In this document: one piece after another, positions 1 through 9,698 of the stretch
Layout: each line of letters starts with the position of its first letter
Position numbering within the stretch: position 1 is the stretch's first letter
Assembly (NCBI RefSeq): GCF_003985125.1
Contig: NZ_ML133567.1
Span: forward strand, 186,001-250,000
DNA length: 64,000 bases
Source of the DNA: Rhizobium phaseoli
Lineage (GTDB): Bacteria; Pseudomonadota; Alphaproteobacteria; Rhizobiales; Rhizobiaceae
Reading direction: 5' to 3'
Program-made: the position numbers and the translations under genes
The notes under the pieces: model-generated
Databases searched by the model: none
The model's input: the letters and a program-made list of their open reading frames with translations, nothing else
Told to the model about the DNA's origin: nothing

Positions 1-1116
1 CGAAGCGCCAAAGCAGGTAAGCCAGCATACCGGCGCCCTGTAGTTATTTGCAACGCGATCCACCATTGAGGCAGTCGCGATTGCGATTCTGGCGACTTCA
101 TGTGGATCGCTGTCATAAGCCGTGCCGAAGTCGACATCGATCCTGACGTAATCACTGGAGAACGACCAGTTGACGACCTGTTGGGAGATGAAGTCCTCGT
201 TGGGGATCAGGTATTCTTTGCCGTCACGCGTGATGACCGAGACGAACCGCGAGCGCAAATCGCGGATCGAACCGAAGGTATCTCCGAGCGTGATCGTGTC
301 GCCCGGCTTGATGGATTTATCGAGCAGGATGATGATGCCCGAGATGAAGTTCGATACGACTTTCTGAAGGCCGAAACCTATGCCCACGCCGACTGCGCCG
401 GAAAAAATGGTCAATGCGGTAAGGTCGATGCCGGTCGCCGACAAGGCAATCGCGCCGGCGATCATGATCAATCCAATTTTGATGAACTTGCTGATCAGGA
501 CCTTGATCGACGGCGAAAGATCGCCCGACCTCTGCACCCAACGGGACAGGACATTGCCGACGAGAACCGCCACCCAGATGAGCGCGACAGCCAAGACGGC
601 CGCTTTCAGCACAAGAAAGAGTGACAGGCGCACGGCCCCCAGATTGACAGCCAGGCCATCGAGCGCGGAGAGCACCGGACCGTCAAGCCGGAGCGCGTAC
701 AGCGCGACATAGCTCCAGCTGGCGATTGCGACCGTGCGCGACAAAGTGGGATTATGAATAATCTTGGTCAGCACGGAGATGATGAACCACGCCGCCGTCA
801 GCGTCAGGGCAGTCGAGACGAGCCACCGTTGCGACGGCCAGGTGTTTTGCGTGAGAGCGACATTTGCAAGCCACAGCCAGACCGCAAGAAAGAGCCACTT
901 CAAGCGCCGCATGAAGGCGATTATGACGCGCAGGAGGTCCGGATTCCCTTTGATGCGCCTGGCTCTCGCTTCCAACGCAGGTTCCGTGCGTGATGCCAGG
1001 AACGACGCTGCGACGTAACCGACGGCGATAATCCCGAATTGGTAGAGCGTCCATTCACTGAAGACAAACGTTCGGAACCACAGTTCGAACGCGTCGATTG
1101 TCTGCCTGACGTCCAT
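1..1116 (-). CDS. MscS-family mechanosensitive ion channel (3' end cut by window)
   Basis: Reading leftward from ATG at 1116 gives 372 codons with no stop, so the C-terminus lies outside the window. The product opens MDVRQTIDAFELWFR and has several hydrophobic segments in its first 200 residues. These are followed by a Gly/Ala-rich pore-lining helix (GAIALSATGIDLTALTIFSG, then GVGIGFGLQKVVSNFISG) and the beta domain (PGDTITLGDTFGSI, LIPNEDFISQQVVNWS). This order is diagnostic of the MscS fold. Such channels open under membrane tension to release solutes during hypo-osmotic shock. Extra N-terminal membrane helices place it among the larger MscS relatives rather than the minimal E. coli type. 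The family is certain; the specific role is inferred. Confidence 0.9.
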   Translation of the reverse strand, partial: MDVRQTIDAFELWFRTFVFSEWTLYQFGIIAVGYVAASFLASRTEPALEARARRIKGNPDLLRVIIAFMRRLKWLFLAVWLWLANVALTQNTWPSQRWLVSTALTLTAAWFIISVLTKIIHNPTLSRTVAIASWSYVALYALRLDGPVLSALDGLAVNLGAVRLSLFLVLKAAVLAVALIWVAVLVGNVLSRWVQRSGDLSPSIKVLISKFIKIGLIMIAGAIALSATGIDLTALTIFSGAVGVGIGFGLQKVVSNFISGIIILLDKSIKPGDTITLGDTFGSIRDLRSRFVSVITRDGKEYLIPNEDFISQQVVNWSFSSDYVRIDVDFGTAYDSDPHEVARIAIATASMVDRVANNYRAPVCWLTCFGAS

Positions 1117-1401
1117 GGTCCCGGCCTTTGTAGCCCTTCAAGGCAGATAAAGGCGTCGACACGATTTTTGTTCAATTATCCGACGATAGCCAGTGATGAA
1201 GTTCCGCCGTAGGGGGAGCCAAGGGCGATAGCTGCCATTTACTATTTTTGAGATCGTTGTCGCGGATTTCGAGGACGAGAGCGGGACGACGATAAGATGT
1301 GCAGCACCGACCTTTCCTCAGTATTCAGCGGGGCGTGTGGCGTGATGGGGAGCCCGCCATTCCGGCGGCTACAGTTTACTGAGGCTTGCTACGCTCCCAC
1401 G
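1117..1401. other. Non-coding interval between mscS-like gene and argG
   Basis: I see no credible gene here. The only open frame, on the plus strand from 1297, runs into the 3' end of argG and has no ribosome binding site, so I treat it as chance. The right part holds the argG terminator, listed separately. The left part should carry the promoter of the leftward mscS-like gene. Confidence 0.6.
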
Positions 1402-1431
1402 AAAACGCCCGCGCGGCAAAGCCGGCGGGCG
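1402..1431 (-). terminator. Rho-independent terminator of argG
   Basis: Downstream of the argG stop on the minus strand, CGCCCGC pairs with GCGGGCG. An inner CGGC/GCCG helix is closed by an AAA loop (TTT when read on the minus strand). The hairpin is followed on that strand by GTTTTCG. It lies about 30 bp after the argG stop. Confidence 0.75.
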
Positions 1432-1459
1432 CATATCCAGTTCGAAAAACGAAGCGTGA

Positions 1460-2683
1460 TTACTTCGCGAGGTTCCGCTTGCCGAGCGTGCGCAGGCGCA
1501 GCGCGTTGAGCTTGATGAAGCCGGCTGCGTCCTTCTGATCGTAGGCGCCCTGGTCATCCTCGAAAGTGACGAGCTTGTCGGAGTAGAGCGACTTTTCGCT
1601 TTCGCGGCCGATGACCATGACGTTGCCCTTGTAGAGCTTCAGCGTCACTTCGCCTTCGACATGCTCCTGGCTCTTGTCGATCAGCGCCTGCAGCATCTCG
1701 CGCTCCGGCGAGAACCAGAAACCGTAATAGATCAGCTCGGCGTAACGCGGCATGATCTCATCCTTGAGATGGGCGGCACCGCGGTCGAGGGTGATCGATT
1801 CGATGGCGCGATGCGCCGAGAGCAGGATCGTGCCGCCGGGCGTTTCGTAGACGCCGCGCGACTTCATGCCGACAAAGCGGTTCTCGACGAGGTCGAGACG
1901 GCCGATGCCGTTGTCGCGGCCATAGGTGTTGAGGGTGGCCAGCAGCGTCGCCGGCGACATCTCGACGCCGTTGATCGAGACGGCGTCGCCCTTGCGGAAC
2001 CCGACCTTGATCACCGTCGCCTTGTCGGGCGCGGCCTCAGGCGAGATGGTGCGCATGTGCACATATTCCGGCGCCTCCTGGGCGGGGTCCTCGAGAACCT
2101 TGCCCTCGGAGGAGGAATGCAGCAGGTTGGCGTCGACGGAGAACGGTGCCTCGCCCTTCTTATCCTTGGCAACGGGGATCTGATGCTGCTCGGCGAAGGC
2201 GAGCAGGTCGGTGCGGCTCTTGAACGCCCAGTCGCGCCACGGCGCGATGATCTTGATGTCGGGGTTCAAAGCATAGGCGGACAGCTCGAAACGAACCTGG
2301 TCGTTGCCCTTGCCGGTCGCGCCATGGGCGATCGCATCCGCACCCGTCTTGCGCGCGATATCGATCAGGTGCTTGGAAATCAGCGGCCGGGCGATCGAGG
2401 TGCCGAGCAGGTAGACGCCTTCGTAAACGGCATTGGCACGAAACATCGGGAAGACGAAATCGCGCACGAATTCCTCGCGCACGTCCTCGATGTAGATCTC
2501 CTTGATGCCGAGCATCTCGGCCTTCTTGCGCGCCGGCTCCAGCTCTTCGCCCTGGCCGAGATCGGCGGTGAAGGTGACGACTTCGGCGCCGAGCTCGGTC
2601 TGCAGCCACTTCAGGATGATCGAGGTGTCGAGACCGCCGGAATAGGCGAGAACGACTTTCTTCACGTCTTTGTATGATGCCAT
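1460..2683 (-). CDS. argG: Argininosuccinate synthase
   Basis: The enzyme condenses citrulline and aspartate with ATP to argininosuccinate, the penultimate step of arginine biosynthesis, in the cytoplasm. The 407-residue product matches the usual family length of about 400. The N-terminus carries the ATP-pyrophosphatase P-loop AYSGGLDTS (residues 13-21). Further on are [13 protein letters not shown] and the substrate-binding region [13 protein letters not shown]. The gene is monocistronic, with a strong hairpin terminator downstream and a divergent dehydrogenase gene upstream. The chosen ATG is followed directly by the conserved [10 protein letters not shown]. Confidence 0.98.
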   Translation of the reverse strand: MASYKDVKKVVLAYSGGLDTSIILKWLQTELGAEVVTFTADLGQGEELEPARKKAEMLGIKEIYIEDVREEFVRDFVFPMFRANAVYEGVYLLGTSIARPLISKHLIDIARKTGADAIAHGATGKGNDQVRFELSAYALNPDIKIIAPWRDWAFKSRTDLLAFAEQHQIPVAKDKKGEAPFSVDANLLHSSSEGKVLEDPAQEAPEYVHMRTISPEAAPDKATVIKVGFRKGDAVSINGVEMSPATLLATLNTYGRDNGIGRLDLVENRFVGMKSRGVYETPGGTILLSAHRAIESITLDRGAAHLKDEIMPRYAELIYYGFWFSPEREMLQALIDKSQEHVEGEVTLKLYKGNVMVIGRESEKSLYSDKLVTFEDDQGAYDQKDAAGFIKLNALRLRTLGKRNLAK

Positions 2684-2858
2684 GATGATGAGGTCCGTTG
2701 CATAAAAGGCCGGCGAAAACCCGGTATCGCGGCACTTTTAGCGAGATTGGCGCGTGACGCAAGGGCAAGTGCTAAGCCGCCGGCGCGATAGCGTTGACAG
2801 CGCCAAAGCGGAGCCCATATTCGCCAACGTCCTAGCAATGATCGAGGAGAGGCTCCCC

Positions 2859-3710
2859 GTGACCAATATTCAAGACATTTTCAAAAAATCCAATGTTGCC
2901 GTCGTCACCGGCGGCGCGTCCGGCATCGGCCTGGCGGCAGCGAAATATTTCGCCGGACGCGGCATGAGTGTCGTCATCGGCGATCTCGGCGGCGATCGGC
3001 TGGCCGCTGCCGCCGACGAACTCAAGGCCATTGCCGGCGAAGAAGATGTGATGGCGGTCGAGACCGATGTCGCCACTAGAGACTCTCTTGAGGCGCTCGA
3101 ACGCGCCGTGCTCCAGCGTTTCGGCCGGGTGCACGTGCTGATGAACAATGCCGGTATCGGCCCCGAGACCTCGATCTTCAGCTCGCAGGCAAACTGGGAT
3201 CATATCTTCGCCGTCAACCTGATGGGGGTCATCAACGGCACGCGCACCTTCGGCCCGAAGATGCTGTCGCACGGCGAGCCTGGCCTGATCATCAACACCG
3301 GCTCGAAGCAGGGCATCACCACGCCGCCCGGCAATCCCGCCTACAATATCTCGAAATCAGGGGTGAAAGTCTTCACCGAAGCACTCGAGCACGAACTGCG
3401 CAATATCGAAGGTGGAAAAATCTCCGCCCATCTGCTCATCCCGGGCTTCGTCTTCACCGGCCTGACCAAGGGCGACCGCGCGGAAAAACCGGCCGCCGCC
3501 TGGACACCGGAGCAGACCGTCGACTTCATGGTCGAAAGCCTCGAGCGCGGCGATTTCTATATCCTCTGCCCCGACAATGATGTTGCCCGGCCGGTCGATG
3601 AGCGCCGCATGGCCTGGGCCGCCGGCGATATCATCGAAAACCGCCCGCCGCTGTCGCGCTGGCACAAGGACTATGCCGACAAGTTCAAAACCTTCCTCGA
3701 ACAGAAGTGA
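2859..3710 (+). CDS. SDR-family NAD(P)-dependent oxidoreductase
   Basis: A classical short-chain dehydrogenase of 283 residues using the GTG at 2859, which has GAGGAGAGG six bases upstream. In-frame codons further upstream lack a comparable site. The Rossmann motif TGGASGIG lies near residue 18, followed by NNAG, the catalytic serine region NTGSKQG and the YNISK active site (Tyr and Lys four apart). The cytoplasmic product should oxidise or reduce a small alcohol or carbonyl compound. The sequence does not reveal the substrate. It stands alone, divergent from argG, and no pathway partner is nearby. Confidence 0.9.
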   Translation: MTNIQDIFKKSNVAVVTGGASGIGLAAAKYFAGRGMSVVIGDLGGDRLAAAADELKAIAGEEDVMAVETDVATRDSLEALERAVLQRFGRVHVLMNNAGIGPETSIFSSQANWDHIFAVNLMGVINGTRTFGPKMLSHGEPGLIINTGSKQGITTPPGNPAYNISKSGVKVFTEALEHELRNIEGGKISAHLLIPGFVFTGLTKGDRAEKPAAAWTPEQTVDFMVESLERGDFYILCPDNDVARPVDERRMAWAAGDIIENRPPLSRWHKDYADKFKTFLEQK

Positions 3711-3870
3711 TTGGCAGTACTGCATATCATCAGGCCATATGCATAAAACCAACAGCGAATGCGCGTCGCATCAATCAAGTTTAATGCGACGAGCATGAGA
3801 AGGTTTGATTGGTAATTTTTGGAAAGCCGGGTAGGAAATTATCCTTTCCGTCCGGCTTTCCGAGCGTGCC

Positions 3871-4512
3871 ATGGATTTCCTGCCGAGCCTGTCGACCCTT
3901 CTCGCCTTTGCCGCCGCAACGCTGCTGCTCGCGGCGACGCCGGGTCCCGACATGACGCTGTCGATCAGCCGTTCGTTGGCGCAGGGCAAGAAGGCGGCTC
4001 TCTTCGTTGTCGTCGGCACCAGCCTCGGCATCGTCGTCCACACCATGCTGGTCGCTTTCGGCATCTCGGCGCTGATCACCGCCTCGCCGACCGCCTTCCT
4101 GATCCTGAAGACCGGTGGCGCCGGCTATCTGCTCTGGCTCGCGGTGCAGGCGATCCGCTTTGGTTCGAAGCTGACCGTTGCCAAGGTCGAGGAGCAAAAG
4201 GGCACCGCCCTTTCGAACATCTCATCGGGCTTCTGGGTCAACCTTCTGAACCCGAAGGTCATCATCTTCTTCATGACCTTCCTGCCGCAATTCGTCAGCG
4301 CAGGCGATCCCGCCGTCACCCAGAAGCTGCTGTTCCTCGGGCTTTGCTTCATCCTGATCGGCATGCCGGTCAATGTCGCGGTGGTCCTTGCCGCCGACTG
4401 GCTGGCCTCCTGGCTGCAGAACAACAGGAAGGTGCTGCGCGGCATGGACTATACGTTCGCCGGCGTCTTCTCGATCTTCGCCGCCAAGATCCTGCTCACG
4501 CAGGCTCGATAG
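3871..4512 (+). CDS. LysE/RhtB-family amino-acid exporter
   Basis: A 213-residue integral membrane protein with about six hydrophobic segments. It carries the family signature near the N-terminus, LLLAATPGPDMTLSISRSLAQGKKAA, and the second conserved region SGFWVNLLNPKVIIFFMTFLPQF around residue 120. Members export amino acids or homoserine-like compounds across the inner membrane by proton motive force. The substrate cannot be assigned from sequence. The gene is convergent with the ABC ATPase gene that ends at 4544 and has no operon partner. Confidence 0.92.
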   Translation: MDFLPSLSTLLAFAAATLLLAATPGPDMTLSISRSLAQGKKAALFVVVGTSLGIVVHTMLVAFGISALITASPTAFLILKTGGAGYLLWLAVQAIRFGSKLTVAKVEEQKGTALSNISSGFWVNLLNPKVIIFFMTFLPQFVSAGDPAVTQKLLFLGLCFILIGMPVNVAVVLAADWLASWLQNNRKVLRGMDYTFAGVFSIFAAKILLTQAR

Positions 4513-4543
4513 GCCGAATTCAGCCGATCAGCCCGCTGTTGGT

Positions 4544-5338
4544 TTAGCCAATCAGCAAAGCATCGTCGTCGAGCGTCTGGCCGCGCATCTTGCGGAACAT
4601 GGCGATCAGATCCTCGACCTGCAGGTTCTTTCGGTTGTCGCCCGCCACGTCGAGAACGATCTCGCCGCCGTGCAGCATGATCGTGCGGTGGCCGTAATCT
4701 AGCGCCTGGCGCATGGAATGCGTCACCATCATCGTCGTCAGCTTGCGCTCGGCAACGATCTTCTGCGTGAGATTCATCACGAATTCGGCCATCCCGGGAT
4801 CGAGCGCTGCGGTATGTTCGTCGAGCAGCAGCACCTCGGAACCGGCAAGTGTGGCCATGACGAGCGAAACGGCCTGCCGCTGCCCGCCGGAGAGCAGATC
4901 CATGCGGTCCTTCAGCCGGTTTTCCAGCCCGAGATTGAGTTCGGCGATCCGCTCCTTGAAATAATCGCGCCTCTTGCCGGCGAGCGCCGGCGCAAGCCCG
5001 CGCCTTTCGCCGCGGCGGGCGGCGAGAGCGAGATTTTCCTCGATCGACAATGAGCCGCAGCTTCCCGTCAGCGGATCCTGGAAGACGCGCGCCACCAGGC
5101 CGGCACGCGCCGCCGTCGACTTGCGCGTCACTTCAGTCTTGCCGATCAGCACCTGTCCCTCGCTCGGAATGACATCTCCCGCGAGCACGCCGAGCAACGT
5201 CGATTTGCCGGCGCCGTTGGAGCCGATGACGGTAACGAAGGAGCCCTGCTCGATGGTCAGGCTGACGCCGTTCAGCGCCTGCTTCTGCAGCGGCGTGCCG
5301 CGCCCGAAAACGACCTTGATGTCCTTGACGCTGATCAT
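4544..5338 (-). CDS. ABC transporter ATP-binding protein (TrpXYZ/YtrF-type importer)
   Basis: A 264-residue ATPase with Walker A GSNGAGKST near residue 39, signature LSGGQRQAVSL, Walker B VLLLDEHTAALDP and the switch histidine in VTHSMRQAL. It is the last gene of a three-gene leftward operon. Its ATG overlaps the permease stop by four bases (ATGA), which suggests translational coupling. It energises import by the upstream permease and binding protein. DEHTAALDP in place of the usual DEPT is a known variant in this transporter group. Confidence 0.93.
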   Translation of the reverse strand: MISVKDIKVVFGRGTPLQKQALNGVSLTIEQGSFVTVIGSNGAGKSTLLGVLAGDVIPSEGQVLIGKTEVTRKSTAARAGLVARVFQDPLTGSCGSLSIEENLALAARRGERRGLAPALAGKRRDYFKERIAELNLGLENRLKDRMDLLSGGQRQAVSLVMATLAGSEVLLLDEHTAALDPGMAEFVMNLTQKIVAERKLTTMMVTHSMRQALDYGHRTIMLHGGEIVLDVAGDNRKNLQVEDLIAMFRKMRGQTLDDDALLIG

Positions 5339-6213
5339 GACGCGGCACCTCTGCGAAGGCGGGGAAGAATGAGCGCGAAGGTCACCAGAACCGCCGTCAC
5401 GAAATTGAGGTCGGAGGCCTGCAGGCCGATGACGTCGCTCGACAGCGCCAACTGGATGGCGATGCGATAGAGGATCGAGCCGAGCACGCAGCCGATGAGC
5501 GCAATCAGCAGGCCGCGGCGCCCGAGCAATGTCTCGCCGATGATGACGGCAGCAAGCCCGACGACGATCGTGCCGACGCCCGAGGTGACGTCGGCAAAGC
5601 CGTTGGTCTGGGCAAACAGGGCGCCGCCGAAAGCGACCAGCGCATTCGAGATCGCCATGCCGAGATAGATCTGCCGGCTGGTGTCGACGCCCTGGGCGCG
5701 AGCCATGCGTGCATTCGCGCCGGTTGCGCGCATGGCAAGTCCGGCGTCGCTTTCGAGGAACCGCCAGACCAGGACGAGCGCGACGATGACGAGAACGCCG
5801 ACGAAGAGCGGCCGCACGTAGAAATCGCGCAGGCCATGGCCGAAGAACGGGCTGATCATCGTATCGGCATTGATGAGCGCGACATTGGGTTTGCCCATCA
5901 CTCTGAGGTTGACGGAAAACAGCGCGATCATCGTCAGGATCGAGGCAAGCAGGTTGAGGATCTTGAAGCGCACATTGAGCAGCGCCGTCACCATGCCGGC
6001 GGCGGCACCGGCCGCCATGGCAATCAGCGCCGCAAGCCAGGCATTGACGCCGGCGATGATCAGCACAGCGGTCACCGCTGCTCCGAGCGGAAAGGAACCG
6101 TCGACCGTCAGGTCGGGAAAATCGAGGACGCGGAAGGCGAGATAGACGCCGAGGGCGACGAAGGAATAGACCAGGCCGAGCTCGACGGCCCCCCAGAATG
6201 CGATTTGGCTCAA
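5335..6213 (-). CDS. ABC transporter permease (branched-chain/purine-type fold)
   Basis: A hydrophobic protein of about 292 residues and eight or so membrane segments, beginning FWGAVELGLVYSFVALGVYLAF. It contains DLTVDGSFPLGAA, typical of the permeases that pair with ABC_sub_bind-type periplasmic proteins. I chose the TTG at 6213 as start because AAGGGG lies about ten bases upstream and the protein then starts at the first membrane helix. The longer in-frame extension is Arg/Ser-rich and reads into the intercistronic hairpin, so it is unlikely to be translated. The last four bases overlap the ATPase gene. Confidence 0.85.
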   Translation of the reverse strand: MSQIAFWGAVELGLVYSFVALGVYLAFRVLDFPDLTVDGSFPLGAAVTAVLIIAGVNAWLAALIAMAAGAAAGMVTALLNVRFKILNLLASILTMIALFSVNLRVMGKPNVALINADTMISPFFGHGLRDFYVRPLFVGVLVIVALVLVWRFLESDAGLAMRATGANARMARAQGVDTSRQIYLGMAISNALVAFGGALFAQTNGFADVTSGVGTIVVGLAAVIIGETLLGRRGLLIALIGCVLGSILYRIAIQLALSSDVIGLQASDLNFVTAVLVTFALILPRLRRGAAS

Positions 6214-6274
6214 GGCTTTCAGCCCCTTTTTGTTTCCGTTCCGCCCGTCGCGAAACCGGAGCCTTGTAATACTA

Positions 6275-6304
6275 CAGCCGCCCCCGCGCAAACGGGAGCG
6301 GCTG
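6275..6304 (-). terminator. Intercistronic hairpin between binding protein and permease genes
   Basis: CAGCCGC pairs with GCGGCTG, with further GC pairing inside. The hairpin lies about 30 bases after the stop of the binding-protein gene. There is no strong U-tract, so I read it as an mRNA stabiliser or partial attenuator. Either would favour the binding protein over the membrane components, as is common in ABC import operons. Confidence 0.5.
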
Positions 6305-6334
6305 AATGTGAACGGTCGATGGACCTGCGGCCGA

Positions 6335-7288
6335 TTATTCGATGACTTTGTTGGCGCGCGAAAGCACGCTCTCAGGCAGAGTGACGCCCATCTTGGCAGC
6401 CGCCGCCTTGTTGACGACGAGGTCGCTGCCGGCGGCGGTCTTGACCGCAATATCGCCCGGGTTTTCGCCCTTCAGAACGCGCACGACAATTTCGCCCGTC
6501 TGCTTGCCGACATCGTAATAGTTGAAGCCGAGCGCGGCGATCGAGCCGCGCGACACTGAATCCGTATCGGCGGTGAAAAGCGGCAGCTTGCTTTCCTCGG
6601 CAACCGCAACGGCGCCTTCGAGCGCCGAGATAATCGTGTTGTCGGTCGGGACGTAGATCGCATCGGCGCGGCCGACGAGGGCGCGCGCCGCACCCTGAAC
6701 CTCGGCCGACTTGGTGGCGGCCGATTCGACCACCGTCAGGCCGGCCTTTTCGGCTTCGGCCTTCAGCACGGCGAGCAGCGAAACCGAATTCGCCTCACCG
6801 GAGTTGTAGAGATAGCCGATGGTTTTCACCTTCGGCAGAATTTCCTTGATCAGCGCCAGGTGCTCGCCGACGGGCGACATGTCGGAGAGGCCGGTGACGT
6901 TGCCGCCGGGCTTGTCCATGTTCTTGACGAGCTGGGCGCCGAGCGGATCGGACACGGCGGTGAAGACGACAGGAATGTCGCGCGTCGCGGAGACGACGGC
7001 CTGGGCGGACGGCGTGGAGATCGGCACGATGACATTCGGTTCGTCGCCGGCGAACTGGCGGGCGATCTGGGCTGCCGTCGCCGGATTGCCCTGCGCCGAT
7101 TCGAACACGAATTTCAGGTTCTCGCCTTCCCTGTAGCCGGCGGCCGTCAGCACATCGAGAACGCCCTTGCGAGCCGCATCCAGCGCCGGATGTTCGACGA
7201 TCGCCGTTACGGCAACGGTCACGTTATCGGCCCTTGCAGGCAGCGAAAGCGCCAAAGTGGCGGCAAGAGCGAGCAGAATCGGGCGCAT
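6335..7288 (-). CDS. ABC transporter substrate-binding protein (ABC_sub_bind family)
   Basis: A 317-residue secreted protein with a clear signal peptide, MRPILLALAATLALSLPARA, cut after residue 20 or so. The mature part shows the two-domain periplasmic-binding fold of the TrpX/YtrF type: AAQIARQFAGDEPNVIVPISTPSAQAVV, VFTAVSDPLGAQLV and GGNVTGLSDMSPVGEHL. It is the first gene of the importer operon. Relatives bind aromatic amino acids or other small ligands. The ligand here is not determined by the sequence. Confidence 0.92.
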   Translation of the reverse strand: MRPILLALAATLALSLPARADNVTVAVTAIVEHPALDAARKGVLDVLTAAGYREGENLKFVFESAQGNPATAAQIARQFAGDEPNVIVPISTPSAQAVVSATRDIPVVFTAVSDPLGAQLVKNMDKPGGNVTGLSDMSPVGEHLALIKEILPKVKTIGYLYNSGEANSVSLLAVLKAEAEKAGLTVVESAATKSAEVQGAARALVGRADAIYVPTDNTIISALEGAVAVAEESKLPLFTADTDSVSRGSIAALGFNYYDVGKQTGEIVVRVLKGENPGDIAVKTAAGSDLVVNKAAAAKMGVTLPESVLSRANKVIE

Positions 7289-7381
7289 TTATTTCCTCCT
7301 GATTGATTTTGGCGGCACTATTAGGAAAAGCGCATGCTTAAATCAATGCAGGAGAATTGTAGCGAGGATCAAACTTGCTGA

Positions 7382-8617
7382 TCAGTCGTCGGCGCCGTGA
7401 TTGGCGATCATCATCGCCTCGAAGGCCAGGCGCTCGGTCTTGCGCATGCGTTCGGATTCCGATTTCAGCTGACCGCAGGCCGCAAGAATGTCGCGGCCGC
7501 GCGGCGTACGGATCGGCGAGGCATAACCTGCCGAATTGATGAAATCGGCGAACTTCTCGATCTGCTCCCAGTCCGAACACTGGTAGTTGGTGCCGGGCCA
7601 GGGATTGAACGGAATGAGGTTGATCTTCGCCGGCACGCCTTTCAGGAGCTTGATCAGCCCCTTGGCGTCTTCCAGGCTGTCATTGACGTCCTTCAGCATC
7701 ACATATTCGAAGGTGATGCGCCGCGCATTGGAAAGGCCGGGATAGGCCTTGCAGGCGTCGATCAGTTCCTTGAGCGGATACTTTTTGTTGATCGGCACCA
7801 GAATATCGCGCAGGTCGTCGCGCACCGCATGCAGCGAAATCGCCAGCATGACGCCGATCTCCTCGCCGGTGCGGAAGATCTCCGGCACGACGCCCGAGGT
7901 CGAAAGCGTCACCCGGCGCCTGGACAGCGACAGGCCGTCGCCATCCGTGGCGATCAGCAGCGCCTGCTTGACGGCATCGAAATTATAGAGCGGCTCGCCC
8001 ATGCCCATCATCACGATATTGCTGACCTTGCGGCCTTCGGCCGGCATGATCGTGCCTTGCGGCGCTTCGCGATCGGGAAAGTCGCCGAGCCGGTCGCGGG
8101 CGAGCAGCAGCTGCGACAGGATTTCCTCCGCCGTCAGGTTGCGCACCAGCCGCTGCGTGCCGGTGTGACAGAAGGAACAGGTCAGCGTGCAGCCGACCTG
8201 GCTGGAAATGCACAGCGTGCCGCGGCCCTCTTCCGGAATGTAGACGGCTTCGATCTCGACCGGCCGGCCGGCGCCCCGCGCGGGAAAGCGCAGCAGCCAT
8301 TTGCGGGTGCCATCGTTGGAGACCTGCTCTTCGACGATCTCAGGACGGGCGATGGTGAAATGCTGCTTCAGCATTTCACGCATGTCCTTGGCGACATTCG
8401 TCATGTGATCGAAATCGGAGACGCCGCGCACATAGATCCAGTTCCAGAGCTGCGCGACGCGCATCTTGATCTGCTTCTCGGCCACGCCTTTTTCCCTGAG
8501 CGCCGCCGCCATCTCCTCGCGCGACAGCCCGATCAGGGAAGGCTTCTCTGCGCCGGAAGCGGCGCCTGGCGCCTGCGGCTTGGTGATATCTATCGCATCC
8601 ATGACGGACATAGGCAT
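7382..8617 (-). CDS. rlmN: Dual-specificity 23S rRNA A2503 / tRNA A37 C2-methyltransferase
   Basis: A radical-SAM RNA methyltransferase that forms 2-methyladenosine at 23S rRNA A2503 and in some tRNAs. The 411-residue product has the cluster-binding motif CSFCHTG (the three cysteines of CxxxCxxC within [14 protein letters not shown], residues about 146-159). It also has [10 protein letters not shown] and the conserved late cysteine region [13 protein letters not shown]. The N-terminal 30 residues are a variable extension. An internal ATG two codons on (MSVMDAIDI) is an equally possible start. It reads alone between the IalB-like gene and the ABC operon. Confidence 0.96.
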   Translation of the reverse strand: MPMSVMDAIDITKPQAPGAASGAEKPSLIGLSREEMAAALREKGVAEKQIKMRVAQLWNWIYVRGVSDFDHMTNVAKDMREMLKQHFTIARPEIVEEQVSNDGTRKWLLRFPARGAGRPVEIEAVYIPEEGRGTLCISSQVGCTLTCSFCHTGTQRLVRNLTAEEILSQLLLARDRLGDFPDREAPQGTIMPAEGRKVSNIVMMGMGEPLYNFDAVKQALLIATDGDGLSLSRRRVTLSTSGVVPEIFRTGEEIGVMLAISLHAVRDDLRDILVPINKKYPLKELIDACKAYPGLSNARRITFEYVMLKDVNDSLEDAKGLIKLLKGVPAKINLIPFNPWPGTNYQCSDWEQIEKFADFINSAGYASPIRTPRGRDILAACGQLKSESERMRKTERLAFEAMMIANHGADD

Positions 8618-8802
8618 TCATCCCGAATTCGAACACGTAACCGCCTCGCAAGCCTCGCGGACTTCAGGAGCAAACCGGAAGACGTGAGGCGCATGACGGC
8701 ACATGGGCAGAAATTGAATGCGGAACGGCGACGGATACCGCGCTCTGTCCGCTGTTGGCGCGGGCTTTAGCATCATTTTGCCCGCGCGTCACTAGAGATA
8801 GA

Positions 8803-8832
8803 AACGGCAAGGGCCGGCGCAAGGCCGGCCCC
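8803..8832 (-). terminator. Terminator of the IalB-like gene
   Basis: GGGCCGGC (8811-8818) pairs perfectly with GCCGGCCC (8824-8831) around a five-base loop. On the minus strand it is followed by TTGCCGTTTC. It lies about 28 bases after the stop of the secreted-protein gene. Confidence 0.7.
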
Positions 8833-8859
8833 GTCGAAATTCTGCGGTTGGGAGACCGC

Positions 8860-9372
8860 TTACTTGCAGCTTTCGATCTGCTTCAGCGCAGCCGAGATGC
8901 CCGAGAGCGAATAGCTGTAGGAGGTGCCGGTACCCTTGCGGGAAACGGCATTGACCGTCATCGAATGACCGGTCTTCATCGCTGCGACGAGGGCGGGCTC
9001 CTGCGCCGCGTTCTCGACCCAGCCGGCCTTGTCCTTGGTGAACATCACGAAGGTCTTGTTGTCGATGACGACGTTGATCTTCGAATTTTCCTTCACTGTA
9101 TAGCCCATCATCGCCTGCGGCTCGTAGGAGATGTTCTGGCCGGGACGCTGCGAGACGATGAAGAAATTGTCGCCGTGGTCGACGCTGGCCGGTTGCTTTG
9201 CCGTCGGCACGGACAGCACGTAGCAGACGGTGCTGGCGCCCGACTTGTAGGAATAAGCGCCCCATGCCTGAAACTGCTGTATGCGGGTTGGCGCCGCGGC
9301 TTGCTGCGCTGTCGCAACTCCGGCCATACCAAGGGTGAGTGCGAGGGCGGATACGATACTTTTCACAAACAT
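8860..9372 (-). CDS. Invasion-associated locus B (IalB) family secreted protein
   Basis: A 170-residue protein starting at ATG 9372, with AGGA close upstream. The N-terminus MFVKSIVSALALTLGMAGVATAQQ is a signal peptide. The mature region matches the IalB family: WGAYSYKSGASTVCYVLSVP, NFFIVSQRPGQNISYEPQAMMGY, VIDNKTFVMFTKDKAGWVEN and a C-terminal SLSGISAALKQIESCK. Two cysteines, one early and one at the C-terminus, probably form a disulfide. Family members are periplasmic or surface proteins named from Bartonella. Their biochemical role in free-living rhizobia is not established. Confidence 0.88.
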   Translation of the reverse strand: MFVKSIVSALALTLGMAGVATAQQAAAPTRIQQFQAWGAYSYKSGASTVCYVLSVPTAKQPASVDHGDNFFIVSQRPGQNISYEPQAMMGYTVKENSKINVVIDNKTFVMFTKDKAGWVENAAQEPALVAAMKTGHSMTVNAVSRKGTGTSYSYSLSGISAALKQIESCK

Positions 9373-9698
9373 GGATTCCTGCCGGTTCTTGCGATTCAAG
9401 GCCCGAAGCGATCATAGCGGGCGGCGCATAATCACGATCTGCTTTATTTTGACTTAATTCAGGTTACCAAATGGTCAACAATAGCTGCGATTTGTATGTG
9501 CCTGTGTCATTTCAGCTCGACCACGATTTTTGCCCCTTGCTGAAATCGGCTGCGATGCCGGTGCGCCTATGGCACCGGCCGGCCGTTCGGGTGAATCTAA
9601 GACACAAAGATTCAGGCAAGAGTTTGACCTTGCAAAAATCCGTTGTACCTCATTAAGACTTTGGAAATCCGGGACGAAATTTTCGCCGCAGGGGGCTC
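9373..9698. other. Divergent promoter region, IalB-like gene and ECF sigma gene
   Basis: About 325 bases without a credible gene. It contains an imperfectly GC-flanked hairpin (CCGGTGC at 9558-9564 with GCACCGG at 9572-9578) between the two divergent start codons. I could not identify a convincing -35/-10 pair. A short open frame on the plus strand from 9471 lacks coding character. Confidence 0.5.

Noticed and set aside
1297-1509. Possible small gene before argG
   Set aside because: No ribosome binding site; overlaps the argG terminator and 3' end.
9471-9656. A 61-codon plus-strand frame in the IalB/sigma interval
   Set aside because: No binding site, and the frame crosses a hairpin; no coding character.
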